This document shows positions 8,354 through 17,193 of a stretch of DNA of 64,000 nt, piece after piece; position 1 is the first letter of the stretch, and each line of letters starts with the position of its first letter. This DNA comes from Bacillota bacterium (GTDB taxonomy: Bacteria > Bacillota > Bacilli > Paenibacillales > Paenibacillaceae). The notes under the pieces are model-generated. The model ran no database searches, was not told the DNA's origin, and saw only the letters and a list, made by a program, of their open reading frames with translations. The stretch covers positions 18,243 through 82,242 of the forward strand of contig JAEWJS010000014.1 in the NCBI GenBank assembly GCA_023386495.1, read 5' to 3'. The position numbers and the translations under genes were made by a program.

Positions 8354-10104
8354 CAGCTAACATCCCTTTTCTTGCTCAAGATTAGGTTGAATGTCGTGCC
8401 CTGCCCTTCTTGGCTTGCAACTTCCAGGCGCGAATCGTCGCCGTAGAACGCCTTGACGCGCTCGCTCACGTTGAAGAGACCATGGCCGCCTTCGCTCGTC
8501 GATAACGCCTCGATGTCCACGACCCGATTCAGCACCTGCCTGACGGTCCGCAGCCGCTCTTCGGTCATGCCGGTACCGTTGTCGGAGATGCCGATGTATA
8601 CGTACTGCTCGTCTTCGCGGATCGTGATCCGAATCTCGCAGAACCTTCTCGTCGTAGACAATCCGTGGACGATGCAATTCTCGACGAGCGGCTGCAGGAT
8701 GAATCTCGGACATGCGATTCGTGCGGTATCTGCAGCGATATCGTAACGGTATTCCAGACGCCTGCCCAATCGGCTCTTATGAATCTTCAAGAAATGGTCG
8801 ATGTAATCCATCTCGTCGCTCAGCTTAACTTCGTCGTCGTCGTTCGATAGGCTGTACCGCATCAATTGGCCGAACGAGAACGCCACATCGGCGACATCAT
8901 GGTCGTCGTTGACTTCGGCCAGCATCCGAATGGTCTCCAGCGTGTTGTACAAGAAGTGCGGCTTCACTTGCGCCTGCAACACTTTATAGGCCGCTTCCTT
9001 ACGCAGCAGTTCCGAACGTTGGATCTTGTTCACGAGATCATCGATGCGCAGCAGCATCGTATTGTACGTATTCGTCAGATAACCGATCTCATCCTGATCC
9101 TGCCGCTGGTCGATCGTGATGAAGTTGTTCTCGCCCACGTGCCGCATATGCCGGGCCAATCGCAAGAGCCGCTTCGTAATGGACGACGCCAGCATGTAAT
9201 ACAGGCCGGACAGCAGCAAGAGCAGGCCGGTAATGGCCATGTATAGATAGGTTCGCTTCTCGTTCAGATTGACGAATACATCCTCCGCGTGACTCACGAC
9301 GGCGATCTTCACGCCCAGCTCGCTAATGAATAGATGGTTCACGATCTGGCCTTCATTCTCGAGGTAGAAGTAACCCGGGTTATCCTCCTGTACACGCCTT
9401 AGCAGCTCCGGGTCCAGTTCGGCCTTATGCATGTCGCGAGGGAAGACGTACACCTCCGCACGCCCCTCGTTGCTAAGCGTCTGAATGAACCGGTTCTCCA
9501 GGCTCTGATCGACTTGTATCGCTAGGACACCGACCTGCCTCGTGAATCGATCCGTGTAGAGGTTCTGGTAAAATACCATCGACCACTCCTGCGAGCTCGA
9601 CTGGTTATACGACCATTGCCCCTCCCCCGGCGTAAGCGCTTCGATCTCCCCGCGAACATGCGCCGGCAAATCTCCCCGTTCCACGATCTGGTCGGGGACG
9701 CGGAACACTCGTTCATCGTCCTTATAGATGCGAATGTCCTTAATATTGGAGTTGCCGTACAGGGCAAACGACAGCAGCGGGCTGATGTCCTTCCGGAAAT
9801 TGTAGACATACTCCAGCTCCGACTCGTAGAGCCCGCTCAAATACTGAATGACAATCGGATTGTATTGGAACAGGACGTAATTCGATTCGAGCTGCAGCAG
9901 ATCCATCCTCAGGTTGGAATACGCCTGCTCGATAATCTGCTGCTTGCCGGAAGCATAGTCCTCGATCATGCTCTCGTACAGCTGGTTATAGTAGTAGAGC
10001 CCGAAGCCGATGACCGGCACGAAGACAAGCACGAAATACCCGATGACCATCTTTTTCACGATGCTAAGCCCCGAGAAGAAGAGCTTGGATAGCGCTCTCA
10101 TCAT
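8353..10104 (-). CDS. Membrane sensor histidine kinase (YesM family)
   Basis: 583 residues. Transmembrane segment 1 is about 20-40, an extracellular Cache-like sensor about 45-285, TM2 about 288-310, HAMP about 310-365, then the His_kinase domain with QVKPHFLYNTLETIR (phospho-His about 379). The HATPase domain holds N-box LVENCIVHGL and G-box DNGTGM. YesM kinases sense sugars or their binding proteins outside the cell and phosphorylate a YesN partner, here encoded directly after with a 1-bp overlap. A possible own promoter lies at 10126-10154. It is separated from the binding-protein gene by a terminator hairpin (10163-10196), so it may be only partly co-transcribed with the transporter. Confidence 0.95.
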   Translation of the reverse strand: MMRALSKLFFSGLSIVKKMVIGYFVLVFVPVIGFGLYYYNQLYESMIEDYASGKQQIIEQAYSNLRMDLLQLESNYVLFQYNPIVIQYLSGLYESELEYVYNFRKDISPLLSFALYGNSNIKDIRIYKDDERVFRVPDQIVERGDLPAHVRGEIEALTPGEGQWSYNQSSSQEWSMVFYQNLYTDRFTRQVGVLAIQVDQSLENRFIQTLSNEGRAEVYVFPRDMHKAELDPELLRRVQEDNPGYFYLENEGQIVNHLFISELGVKIAVVSHAEDVFVNLNEKRTYLYMAITGLLLLLSGLYYMLASSITKRLLRLARHMRHVGENNFITIDQRQDQDEIGYLTNTYNTMLLRIDDLVNKIQRSELLRKEAAYKVLQAQVKPHFLYNTLETIRMLAEVNDDHDVADVAFSFGQLMRYSLSNDDDEVKLSDEMDYIDHFLKIHKSRLGRRLEYRYDIAADTARIACPRFILQPLVENCIVHGLSTTRRFCEIRITIREDEQYVYIGISDNGTGMTEERLRTVRQVLNRVVDIEALSTSEGGHGLFNVSERVKAFYGDDSRLEVASQEGQGTTFNLILSKKRDVS

Positions 10105-10125
10105 ATCACTTCTTCGTTTTTCTCA

Positions 10126-10154
10126 AGTGTAATCAATCTCTTCCCCCGCCACAA
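10126..10154 (-). promoter_or_regulatory. Possible promoter of the yesM/yesN-like pair
   Basis: On the minus strand TTGTGG and TACACT are separated by exactly 17 bp, about 25 bp upstream of the kinase start and downstream of the preceding terminator. The match to consensus is moderate. Confidence 0.35.
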
Positions 10155-10162
10155 CCGAATTG

Positions 10163-10196
10163 CAAAAATGGAAGGAGTCTCTAACGGACTCCTTCC
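10163..10196 (-). terminator. Intrinsic terminator after the binding-protein gene
   Basis: A perfect 10-bp stem (GGAAGGAGTC paired with GACTCCTTCC) is followed on the minus strand by ATTTTTG. It lies just after the stop of the solute-binding protein gene and probably limits read-through into the kinase gene. Confidence 0.8.
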
Positions 10197-10208
10197 CGTG
10201 ACGCTCGA

Positions 10209-11771
10209 TTATTCGAACTTCGCCTTCTGAACCGCGTATTCTTCCGCAGCCCATTTCTCCAGATCGGCCAACCCGATGTCATTCGCGATCTTCAGCATGT
10301 CTTGATACGCTTTCTCGGCTGCCGCTTCCGTCTCGGCCAGATAGATCTTGATTTCTTCGTTCTTCACCATATCCTCGAGCTTGTCGTAAATGACTTTCTC
10401 GTTCGTTCCGTCACGAAGCTTCACCATGCCGATTGCCGGGTTCTGTTCCGTAATCGCTTTGATCTCTTGCAGCGCTGTCGTCGTCTGCGTGCCCGGCACG
10501 TAGCTTCGCAGCCCTTCCACGATGCCGTCGGAATACAGGTACCACCACTTCAGGCCCTCTGAGTTGATATATTTCTCGTCGTTGACGTCATACTTGAATT
10601 CCGGATACCCGTCGGCATGCCAATTCCACTGCTCGCCCTCGATGCCGAACATGACGAGCTCCTTGCCTTCCTCGCTGGCCAAGTACTCCAGGAATTGAAT
10701 CGATTTCTCCGGATTCTTGTTCGCCTTCGTAATGTAGACGCCGGAGAATCCGGTGCCCGTGCCCAGGTTATAGGCCGTGTCCGTCAAGGCGGAAGGAATC
10801 ATCGTAAATTCATAGTCGGATCCGGCATTGTTGCGTTCCGCAAGGCTGACGGTATGCATGTGGGCGAAAGCCTTGCCCGTCTTGGCATATTCGTCGTCGA
10901 TCTGATCGTTGCTGTACGTGAAGTTCTCGGCCAGGATGTATCCGTTTCTGTACAGGCTATTCATGAATTTATAGAATTGCAGCATGTTCGGATTCGTAAT
11001 GTCGTAGCGCAGCTTGCCGTCGGCCGCTTCATACCACGCGCTGTGCGGCGGGATGCCGTATTGCATCTTGAAGTATTGCGGGATCCACTCGATATCCATC
11101 GTGAGCGGCACCATATCCGGGTACGTCGCCTTGGCCTTCTCCAGCGCGGCGACAAAGTCATCCATCGTCTTGATCGGAGGCAGGCCCATCTCATCCATCA
11201 GGTCTTGGCGAACCGCGATCCCCGGGTTACCGTCATTGCCCAATGCATTCGGGTTAGCGGCCCATTCCTCCGGCGTTGCATAGGCGTTCAGGACCGTATA
11301 CATGGCGCCGTCCGGCGAAGTATTGACCGCCACGCGGTTAGGCGCGATCTCGAAGTTCGGCGCATATTCCTTGATCAGTTCATGCCAATCATACGAAAGC
11401 TCAGGCGTTTCAAGCCGTGGTTCTCTCACCGTGAACACCAGATCCGGCAGGTCGCCGGAAGCGATCATCAGCGGCAATTGCTCCGTATCCGCGGCAACGG
11501 TCACGTTCAGCTTCACGCCCGTACGCTTCGTCAGCTCCTCCGCGATCGTCCCCGCCCATTCCGTCATGGGGTACCACGTGTGGTTAATGAACAGCGATAA
11601 CTCGACAACCTCTTCCGACTTCTCGCCGTCGTTATTCTGCGTCTGCGCGGCATCATTCGTCTTAGGCGCCGAAGAGCTCCCGCTGTTATTGTTGTTGTTG
11701 CCTGACGTACATGCAGCGAGCAGCATCAGCATGAGCGATAAGACCACGACTGCGCTAATTCCTTTTTTCAT
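10209..11771 (-). CDS. ABC-transporter sugar-binding lipoprotein (LplA-like)
   Basis: 520-residue extracellular solute-binding protein. It has a signal peptide with lipobox LLAAC (Cys about 21) and an Asn/Ser-rich linker, then a family-1 binding fold with GDLPDLVF and a C-terminal region ending EEYAVQKAKFE. ATG 11769-11771 has GGGAGGG about 7 nt upstream. It is the third gene after two permease genes, the usual LplB-LplC-LplA order. No ATPase gene is present; such importers share a distant MsmX/UgpC-type ATPase. It should capture oligosaccharides released by the linked glycosidases. Confidence 0.93.
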   Translation of the reverse strand: MKKGISAVVVLSLMLMLLAACTSGNNNNNSGSSSAPKTNDAAQTQNNDGEKSEEVVELSLFINHTWYPMTEWAGTIAEELTKRTGVKLNVTVAADTEQLPLMIASGDLPDLVFTVREPRLETPELSYDWHELIKEYAPNFEIAPNRVAVNTSPDGAMYTVLNAYATPEEWAANPNALGNDGNPGIAVRQDLMDEMGLPPIKTMDDFVAALEKAKATYPDMVPLTMDIEWIPQYFKMQYGIPPHSAWYEAADGKLRYDITNPNMLQFYKFMNSLYRNGYILAENFTYSNDQIDDEYAKTGKAFAHMHTVSLAERNNAGSDYEFTMIPSALTDTAYNLGTGTGFSGVYITKANKNPEKSIQFLEYLASEEGKELVMFGIEGEQWNWHADGYPEFKYDVNDEKYINSEGLKWWYLYSDGIVEGLRSYVPGTQTTTALQEIKAITEQNPAIGMVKLRDGTNEKVIYDKLEDMVKNEEIKIYLAETEAAAEKAYQDMLKIANDIGLADLEKWAAEEYAVQKAKFE

Positions 11772-11828
11772 AGCGAACCCTCCCGATTATATGATGTCTA
11801 TATCAAAGCTTCATCGCTTTAATACCGT

Positions 11829-12707
11829 TTACCCCTTCACCGAGCCGATCATGATTCCCTTGACGAAGTACTTCTGCAGAAAAGGATATACGCAGACGAT
11901 CGGCGCGATCGACACGACCATGGCGGTTACCTGCAGCGAGTAGCTCGTCACGTTGGATGCCCCGGCTGCCGCCGCGATCGACTCCGTCGGCACTTGACTC
12001 TTGTTGATGATCTCCATCATGCGATAGGTCAACGTTCGGAGTGCGTTATCCCGGACGAAATACGCCGAGTCCAGCCAAGAATTCCATTGTCCCACGCCGG
12101 TGAACAGTGCCATCGTCGCCAGCAGCGGCTTGGATACGGGCAGAATGATGCGATAGAATATCGTGAACTCTCTCGCCCCGTCGATCGTGGCCGATTCCTT
12201 CAGGTCGTTCGGGATTTCCCGGAAGAAGGAGATCGCGATCAGGAGGAAAAAGGTGTTGAGCAGCGACGGGATGATGTACACGCTGAACGTATTGAGCAAC
12301 CCCAGCGAACGCAGGACGACGTAATACGGAATCAATCCTCCCGAGAAGTACATGGCAAAAATGACGATGATGAAATAGTAGTTCTTGAATACCAAGTCCT
12401 TATGCGACAGCCCGTAAGCGACGCAGCTCGTAAACAGGATGCCCGCGATCGTGCCGATTACCGTTCGCATCACGCTTGTGCCCAGCGCGGTCATCCACTT
12501 CTTCTGTTCGAAGAAGGTGGCATAGTTCTCTAAGGTGAATTCGCTGGGCCACAGGTAAGAGCCGCCCAATAAGGAATCCGTCCCCGAGTTGAACGAGGTA
12601 ATCAAGAGATAATAAAACGGATATAACGTCGATAGCAATATGATGGTCAATAGAAAGTAGTTGATTCCGTCAACGACTATGTCCTCTGCGCTCTTACGCT
12701 TGAACAT
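11829..12707 (-). CDS. ABC sugar-transporter permease (LplC/YtcP family)
   Basis: 292-residue integral membrane permease with six predicted helices. The cytoplasmic EAA loop is recognisable around KESATIDGAREFTIFYRIILP, and the C-terminus PFLQKYFVKGIMIGSVKG is typical of carbohydrate-uptake CUT1 permeases. ATG 12705-12707 follows GAGGAGGG. It is 23 bp downstream of the partner permease gene and 57 bp upstream of the binding-protein gene, a clear transport operon. Confidence 0.95.
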   Translation of the reverse strand: MFKRKSAEDIVVDGINYFLLTIILLSTLYPFYYLLITSFNSGTDSLLGGSYLWPSEFTLENYATFFEQKKWMTALGTSVMRTVIGTIAGILFTSCVAYGLSHKDLVFKNYYFIIVIFAMYFSGGLIPYYVVLRSLGLLNTFSVYIIPSLLNTFFLLIAISFFREIPNDLKESATIDGAREFTIFYRIILPVSKPLLATMALFTGVGQWNSWLDSAYFVRDNALRTLTYRMMEIINKSQVPTESIAAAAGASNVTSYSLQVTAMVVSIAPIVCVYPFLQKYFVKGIMIGSVKG

Positions 12708-12730
12708 CGCTCACCCTCCTCTCGGATCCG

Positions 12731-13711
12731 TTAGAACAGCCCTGAACCTGTCACCCTTTTGGCAATATAGTTGCTGCTAAAAATCAGTATGACGGATATG
12801 ACGGACTGAATGAGATCGATCGCGGCCGCGTAAGAATACCGTCCCTGCGCCAAGCCGACCTTGAACGCGTACGTCTGCACGATCTCCGACGTATCGTTAT
12901 TGCTGGCATTGCCGAACAGAAACGCTTGTTCAAAGTTCGAACCGACCAAGCCCCCGCCGAGAATGCTGCCGATCGTTAGAATCAAGACGACCACTACCGT
13001 TCCCTTGATTCCCGGGATCGTAATATGCCAGATGCGTGCCAATCTGCCGGCTCCGTCGATCTGTGCAGCTTCGTATAGCGCGGGATTGATGCCGGCGATC
13101 GCCGCCAAGAAAATAATCGCCCACCATCCGGCTTCCTTCCACATCGCGCTCCCGACCGCCAGCCCCCAGAAGTAGTTGGCGCTCGTCAGAATCGGCAGCG
13201 GTTTATCGATCCAGTCCATCGCGACCAGGATCTTATTGATGAGCCCGACGTTGCTGGAGAAGAACGTGAAGCCCAGTCCGAGCACCACGACCCAAGAGAT
13301 GAAGTGGGGCAGGTAGCTTGCCGTCTGCACGATCCGCTTGAACGCCATGTTCCTCACTTCGTTCAACATAATGGCGAACAGGATCGGGACCGGAAACGTG
13401 AAGATCACTTTCAGGAAGCTAAGCACCAGCGTGTTGCGCACGATATCATAGAACTTGTAATCGTTGTAGAACTCGCTGAAGTATTTGAACCCTGCCCATG
13501 GGCTCGTGAAGATCCCTTTGATGCCCGAGACGATGGAATACTCCTTGAAGGCCATCAGAATGCCGAACATCGGCGTGTAGGCGAATATCAGCAGGAACGC
13601 GATGCCGAGCCAGACGAATACATGAAGGCTTCGCTGCTTCTTGAAGCGCTTCCAAACAGAGTTGTTATTGACAATCACTGGCGAATCTATCCTGCTTGGG
13701 GTCGTTTGCAT
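12731..13711 (-). CDS. ABC sugar-transporter permease (LplB family)
   Basis: 326-residue CUT1-type permease with an N-terminal cytoplasmic tail (about 1-30), about six membrane helices and an EAA-type loop, ALYEAAQIDGAGRLARIWHI. It forms the membrane channel together with the downstream LplC-like subunit. ATG 13709-13711 has GAAGGGAGAG upstream. A TATAAT box at 13737-13742 and a cre at 13809-13822 lie just upstream, so this is probably the first gene of the transport operon. The stop of the GH95 gene is 106 bp upstream. Confidence 0.95.
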   Translation of the reverse strand: MQTTPSRIDSPVIVNNNSVWKRFKKQRSLHVFVWLGIAFLLIFAYTPMFGILMAFKEYSIVSGIKGIFTSPWAGFKYFSEFYNDYKFYDIVRNTLVLSFLKVIFTFPVPILFAIMLNEVRNMAFKRIVQTASYLPHFISWVVVLGLGFTFFSSNVGLINKILVAMDWIDKPLPILTSANYFWGLAVGSAMWKEAGWWAIIFLAAIAGINPALYEAAQIDGAGRLARIWHITIPGIKGTVVVVLILTIGSILGGGLVGSNFEQAFLFGNASNNDTSEIVQTYAFKVGLAQGRYSYAAAIDLIQSVISVILIFSSNYIAKRVTGSGLF

Positions 13712-13736
13712 CCGGCGATCTCTCCCTTCGTAATCA

Positions 13737-13742
13737 TTATAG
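13737..13742 (-). promoter_or_regulatory. Minus-10 element upstream of lplB-like gene
   Basis: A perfect TATAAT lies 25 bp upstream of the permease start on the minus strand, with no good -35 at 16-18 bp. This pattern fits an activator-dependent promoter, for which the AraC-type YesN regulator is a natural candidate. That assignment is inference. Confidence 0.4.
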
Positions 13743-13808
13743 GAGCTTCGCGCTGCCTCCCGACAGTCAACATTTTATAGAAGGGAATGTGCATTTTTAA
13801 GATTTTGT

Positions 13809-13822
13809 TGTAAGCGATTACA
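13809..13822. promoter_or_regulatory. cre (CcpA-binding) site overlapping the GH95 stop codon
   Basis: TGTAAGCGATTACA matches the catabolite-responsive element consensus (TGNAANCGNTNNCA). It covers the TAA stop of the GH95 gene (13818-13820) and sits about 70 bp upstream of the TATAAT of the transport operon, a position suited to carbon catabolite repression. Confidence 0.75.
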
Positions 13823-16115
13823 TGGTGAGGGAATACGTCTGGCCCGTCTTCGTATGCCACTCGACCTTCTTGTTGCCGTAATGGATCACGCATGGGTTGC
13901 CGTGATCGGAACGAAGATGGAGCTGCGCCAGCTTGCCGTCTATCCACGTGAAATCCAGCTCGAATCCGCCCCTCGCACGCAGTCCCTTCACCGAGCCGTC
14001 CGCCCATTGATCCGGCAATGCCGGGAGCAGATCGATTTCGTATACGGCTTGGGCGGCATCGTACCGGGCACGGCTCTGCAGGAGCATCTCGGTGATCCCT
14101 GCCGCGCCGCCGAAATTGCCGTCGATCTGCATCGGCAGCGGCGGGCGAAGATTCAGCAGGTTCGGATTGGCGGATTGCGAGATTAACGTGATGAGCCGGC
14201 GATGTGCCATGATTGGGTCACGCAAGTGCGCATGCAGCGCGATGCGCCATGCGGCAGGCCACGCGCCATAGTCTTGATTCCCGCGAAGCTCCAGGCTTCT
14301 CCCCACGGCAGCCGCCAGCGCGGGGGTATGCCGTGCCGAGATTTGATTGCCGGGGTACAGGCCGTACAGATGCGACACATGGCTGTTATGGTCATCCGGG
14401 CGATCCCAGTCCTCTGCCCACTCCTGCAATTGGCCGTATTGCCCGATCTGCATGTCGGGCAGTCGAAGCAGCGTCTGCTGCAGCCGCTCGCGCCAAGCTT
14501 CATCCTCGTCCAGCAGCTTCGCTGCCACGATGCATCGCTCGAATAGATCCCGGATGAGTTGAATGTCGAGCGTAGCCGCGCAGGTGAGATACCTTCTGCG
14601 GTTCTCGCGATCGATATAGTGATTCTCCGGCGAGTACGACGGGTTCGTCACCAACAGCCCTTCAAGCTTCGATCCTGCAGGTGCCTCGACCAGGAAATCG
14701 AGCACGAATGCGGCCGCATCGCGAAGTACCGGATAAGCGCGCTCTCGCAGAAAATGGGGGTCCGGGGCATACTCGTAATGGTCCCAGAGATGCTGCGCCA
14801 GCCATACGCCGCCCATCGGCCATACGCCTGCATCGGCGTCTACGGGGGCGGACCCTCTCCACAGATCGGCATTATGATGAACGACGAAGCCTCCGCAGCC
14901 GTAATGCACGGCAGCCGTCTCCGCGCCCGTCACTCTCAGATCGTCGATAAGATCGAACAAGGGCAGATGGCATTCCGATAAATTGCCGCTCTCCGCTGCC
15001 CAGTAATTCATCTGCACGTTAATATTCGTCGTCCACTTGCTGCCCCAGAGCGGGAACGGCTCCGCGTTCCAGATTCCTTGAAGGTTCGCGGGCTGCCCTC
15101 CGGGCCGCGAAGACGAGATGAGCAGATACCTCGCATAGTGGTAGTAGAGCGCCGCCAGCCCTGGATCCTCCGTGTCCTCAATCGTCTCGATTCGGCGATC
15201 GGTCGGCACGGCGTCCCCTTGCCGATCGCCGAGCTCGAGCTGCACGCGCCGGTACAAGCGTGAATAATCCCCCACATGCCGTGCGGCGAGCTCCTCGAAC
15301 GATCGGTCTTGCAACGCCGCGAAGTACCCGTCGATTGCCTCGGCGGGATTGCCTTCGATGTTCCGGTAGTCCACGTAGCTGGTCGCGCCCGTAATGATGA
15401 GCACGACGGCATCCGCATCCCGAATCTGCAGCCGCTCGCCGGCGAAGTGGACGCTGCCGCCCTCCGGAATCGCCTCCAGGCTAGCTTGGAATCTTAGGCC
15501 ATCCCCGTCCCAGCCGGCGATCCAGCTGCGCTTCGCTTCGTCGCGTCGGCCTATGCATCCACTCAGCGAGAGCCGACGTCCGCCATCCGACGTGACTCGT
15601 GCCCCGGGATAGATCGTCTCCATCGCGGCATCCACGTTGATCCGCTGCCGTTCGCTTGCCGACAGGCGAATGATGATCGCTTGATCGGGGTGCGAGCAGA
15701 AGGCTTCCCGCGTATACGCGACCCCGTCCGCTTCATAGCGGACCGTATGCATCGCCTGTTCCAGGTCAAGCTCCCTGCGATAGTTGCTGCTATTGTGCAG
15801 GCCCGGAATATCCAGCAGCACGGAGCAGAAGGGGACGTAGGCCTGCTGGCAATACGGCTCTCCCCTCATCTTGTCGCTGAACAATTGCTGCGCCTGTTCG
15901 ATCTCGTCGTTGAAGATATGCTCCCTAACCGCTTGAAGATGGCCGGCAGCCCCCGGTTGGTTGTAATCATGCGGCCCGCCTGACCAGAGCGTCTCTTCAT
16001 TGATCTGAATCGTATCGCGGGCGGTACCGCCGTACAGCATCGCGCCGAGCCGGCCGTTGCCGATCGGCAGCGCCTCCAGCCATTCCGATGCGGGCTTGTC
16101 ATACCACAGCTTCAT
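13818..16115 (-). CDS. Glycoside hydrolase family 95 (alpha-L-fucosidase / alpha-L-galactosidase)
   Basis: 765 residues with the GH95 arrangement: an N-terminal beta domain starting KLWYDKPASEWLEALPIGNG, then an (alpha/alpha)6 barrel and a C-terminal beta domain. Family catalytic-site signatures are present: the Asn pair in TTNINVQMNYW (about 364), a Glu in SPENHY (about 494) and Asp in QIDGNFGG (about 662). GH95 enzymes are inverting alpha-1,2-L-fucosidases or alpha-L-galactosidases acting on plant xyloglucan or glycan side chains. There is no signal peptide, so intracellular action is likely. ATG 16113-16115 (GAGAGG 10 nt upstream) is preferred over the in-frame GTG two codons earlier. It is flanked by cre sites at both ends. 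Confidence 0.9.
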   Translation of the reverse strand: MKLWYDKPASEWLEALPIGNGRLGAMLYGGTARDTIQINEETLWSGGPHDYNQPGAAGHLQAVREHIFNDEIEQAQQLFSDKMRGEPYCQQAYVPFCSVLLDIPGLHNSSNYRRELDLEQAMHTVRYEADGVAYTREAFCSHPDQAIIIRLSASERQRINVDAAMETIYPGARVTSDGGRRLSLSGCIGRRDEAKRSWIAGWDGDGLRFQASLEAIPEGGSVHFAGERLQIRDADAVVLIITGATSYVDYRNIEGNPAEAIDGYFAALQDRSFEELAARHVGDYSRLYRRVQLELGDRQGDAVPTDRRIETIEDTEDPGLAALYYHYARYLLISSSRPGGQPANLQGIWNAEPFPLWGSKWTTNINVQMNYWAAESGNLSECHLPLFDLIDDLRVTGAETAAVHYGCGGFVVHHNADLWRGSAPVDADAGVWPMGGVWLAQHLWDHYEYAPDPHFLRERAYPVLRDAAAFVLDFLVEAPAGSKLEGLLVTNPSYSPENHYIDRENRRRYLTCAATLDIQLIRDLFERCIVAAKLLDEDEAWRERLQQTLLRLPDMQIGQYGQLQEWAEDWDRPDDHNSHVSHLYGLYPGNQISARHTPALAAAVGRSLELRGNQDYGAWPAAWRIALHAHLRDPIMAHRRLITLISQSANPNLLNLRPPLPMQIDGNFGGAAGITEMLLQSRARYDAAQAVYEIDLLPALPDQWADGSVKGLRARGGFELDFTWIDGKLAQLHLRSDHGNPCVIHYGNKKVEWHTKTGQTYSLTM

Positions 16116-16161
16116 GTCCACTCATCCTCTCTTCAGCAAGTTAACGATGCGCTTACCCGTC

Positions 16162-16167
16162 ATTATA
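16162..16167 (-). promoter_or_regulatory. Possible minus-10 of the GH95 promoter
   Basis: TATAAT on the minus strand about 47 bp upstream of the GH95 start, with a weak -35. The cre at 16234-16247 lies upstream of it. Like the lplB promoter, it may need an activator. Confidence 0.4.
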
Positions 16168-16233
16168 GGGGAGGGGGATGACGCAACATAGTAACGGATT
16201 ATAAGATCGGAATGTCAATTTTACAGATTTTTA

Positions 16234-16247
16234 TGGAAGCGATTACA
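16234..16247. promoter_or_regulatory. cre (CcpA-binding) site upstream of GH95
   Basis: TGGAAGCGATTACA fits the cre consensus and is nearly identical to the site at 13809-13822. It lies about 120 bp upstream of the GH95 start codon. Confidence 0.7.
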
Positions 16248-16261
16248 TGAATGGTCGACGC

Positions 16262-16293
16262 AAAAAGAGCAGCCGTCAACTAGGCGGCTGCCC
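16262..16293 (-). terminator. Intrinsic terminator after speB
   Basis: A GGGCAGCCG / CGGCTGC stem is followed on the minus strand by CTCTTTTTG. It lies 16 bp beyond the speB stop and ends the speE-speB transcript before the carbohydrate locus. Confidence 0.85.
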
Positions 16294-16308
16294 TTCTTCG
16301 ACGCGTAT

Positions 16309-17178
16309 TTACTTAATGAACCCGAGCAGCATCTCGCGGATCACCTTGGACGCGACGATCTGCGTCTGCTCGGTCGGGTCATACGCCGGCGCTACCTCGA
16401 CAAGGTCGCAGCCGACGACGTTCACGCCGGAGCGCGCGATCGCGTGCACCGCTTCGAGCAGCTCCTTGGACGTGATGCCGCCCGCTTCCGCCGTGCCGGT
16501 ACCCGGCGCGCAGGACGGATCGAGCACGTCGATATCGATCGTCAGGTAGACCGGACGTCCCGCGAGGGAAGGCAGCACCTGCTTCAGCGGCTCCAGCACC
16601 TCGAACGGGTAGAAGTTGATGTTCTCGCGAGCATACGCCCACTCCTCGCGGGAGCCGGAACGGATGCCGAATTGATAGATGTTGTTGCCGCCCATCAGGC
16701 CGGCTGCCTTGCGCAGCGGCGTCGAGTGGGACAGGGGCTCGCCCTCATAGTTCTCGCGCAGGTCCGCATGCGCATCGAAGTGAATGATCGCAAGATCCGG
16801 ATACTTCGCGTACACCTCGCGGAAGATCGGCCACGAGACGAGATGCTCGCCGCCGAGGCCGACCGGCATCTTGCCGTCGGCCAGCACGCCGCGCACGAAT
16901 TCGCCGATGATGTCCAGGCTGCGGGCCGCGTTGCCGAACGGCAGCAGCAGATCGCCGGCATCGAAATATTCGATGTCCTCGAGGCTGCGGTCTAGATAAG
17001 GGCTGTATTCCTCGAGCCCAATCGACACCTCGCGGATGCGCGGCGGGCCGAAGCGCGAGCCCGGACGGAAGCTGACCGTGAAGTCCATCGGCATGCCGTA
17101 GATGACCGCCTTGGATGCCTCGTAGTCGTCGGAGCTCAGAATGAACACGTTGCCGGAATATTTTTGATCGAGTCGCAT
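16309..17178 (-). CDS. speB: Agmatinase
   Basis: 289-residue ureohydrolase that converts agmatine to putrescine and urea. The binuclear manganese ligands are visible in GGEHL, HFDAHADLR and TIDIDVLDPS, in the standard order. ATG 17176-17178 follows GAGGAGACAAGCGAAC. It is 15 bp downstream of speE, forming the conserved speE-speB operon of Bacilli for polyamine synthesis. A terminator follows at 16262-16293. Confidence 0.97.
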   Translation of the reverse strand: MRLDQKYSGNVFILSSDDYEASKAVIYGMPMDFTVSFRPGSRFGPPRIREVSIGLEEYSPYLDRSLEDIEYFDAGDLLLPFGNAARSLDIIGEFVRGVLADGKMPVGLGGEHLVSWPIFREVYAKYPDLAIIHFDAHADLRENYEGEPLSHSTPLRKAAGLMGGNNIYQFGIRSGSREEWAYARENINFYPFEVLEPLKQVLPSLAGRPVYLTIDIDVLDPSCAPGTGTAEAGGITSKELLEAVHAIARSGVNVVGCDLVEVAPAYDPTEQTQIVASKVIREMLLGFIK

Positions 17179-17193
17179 GTTCGCTTGTCTCCT

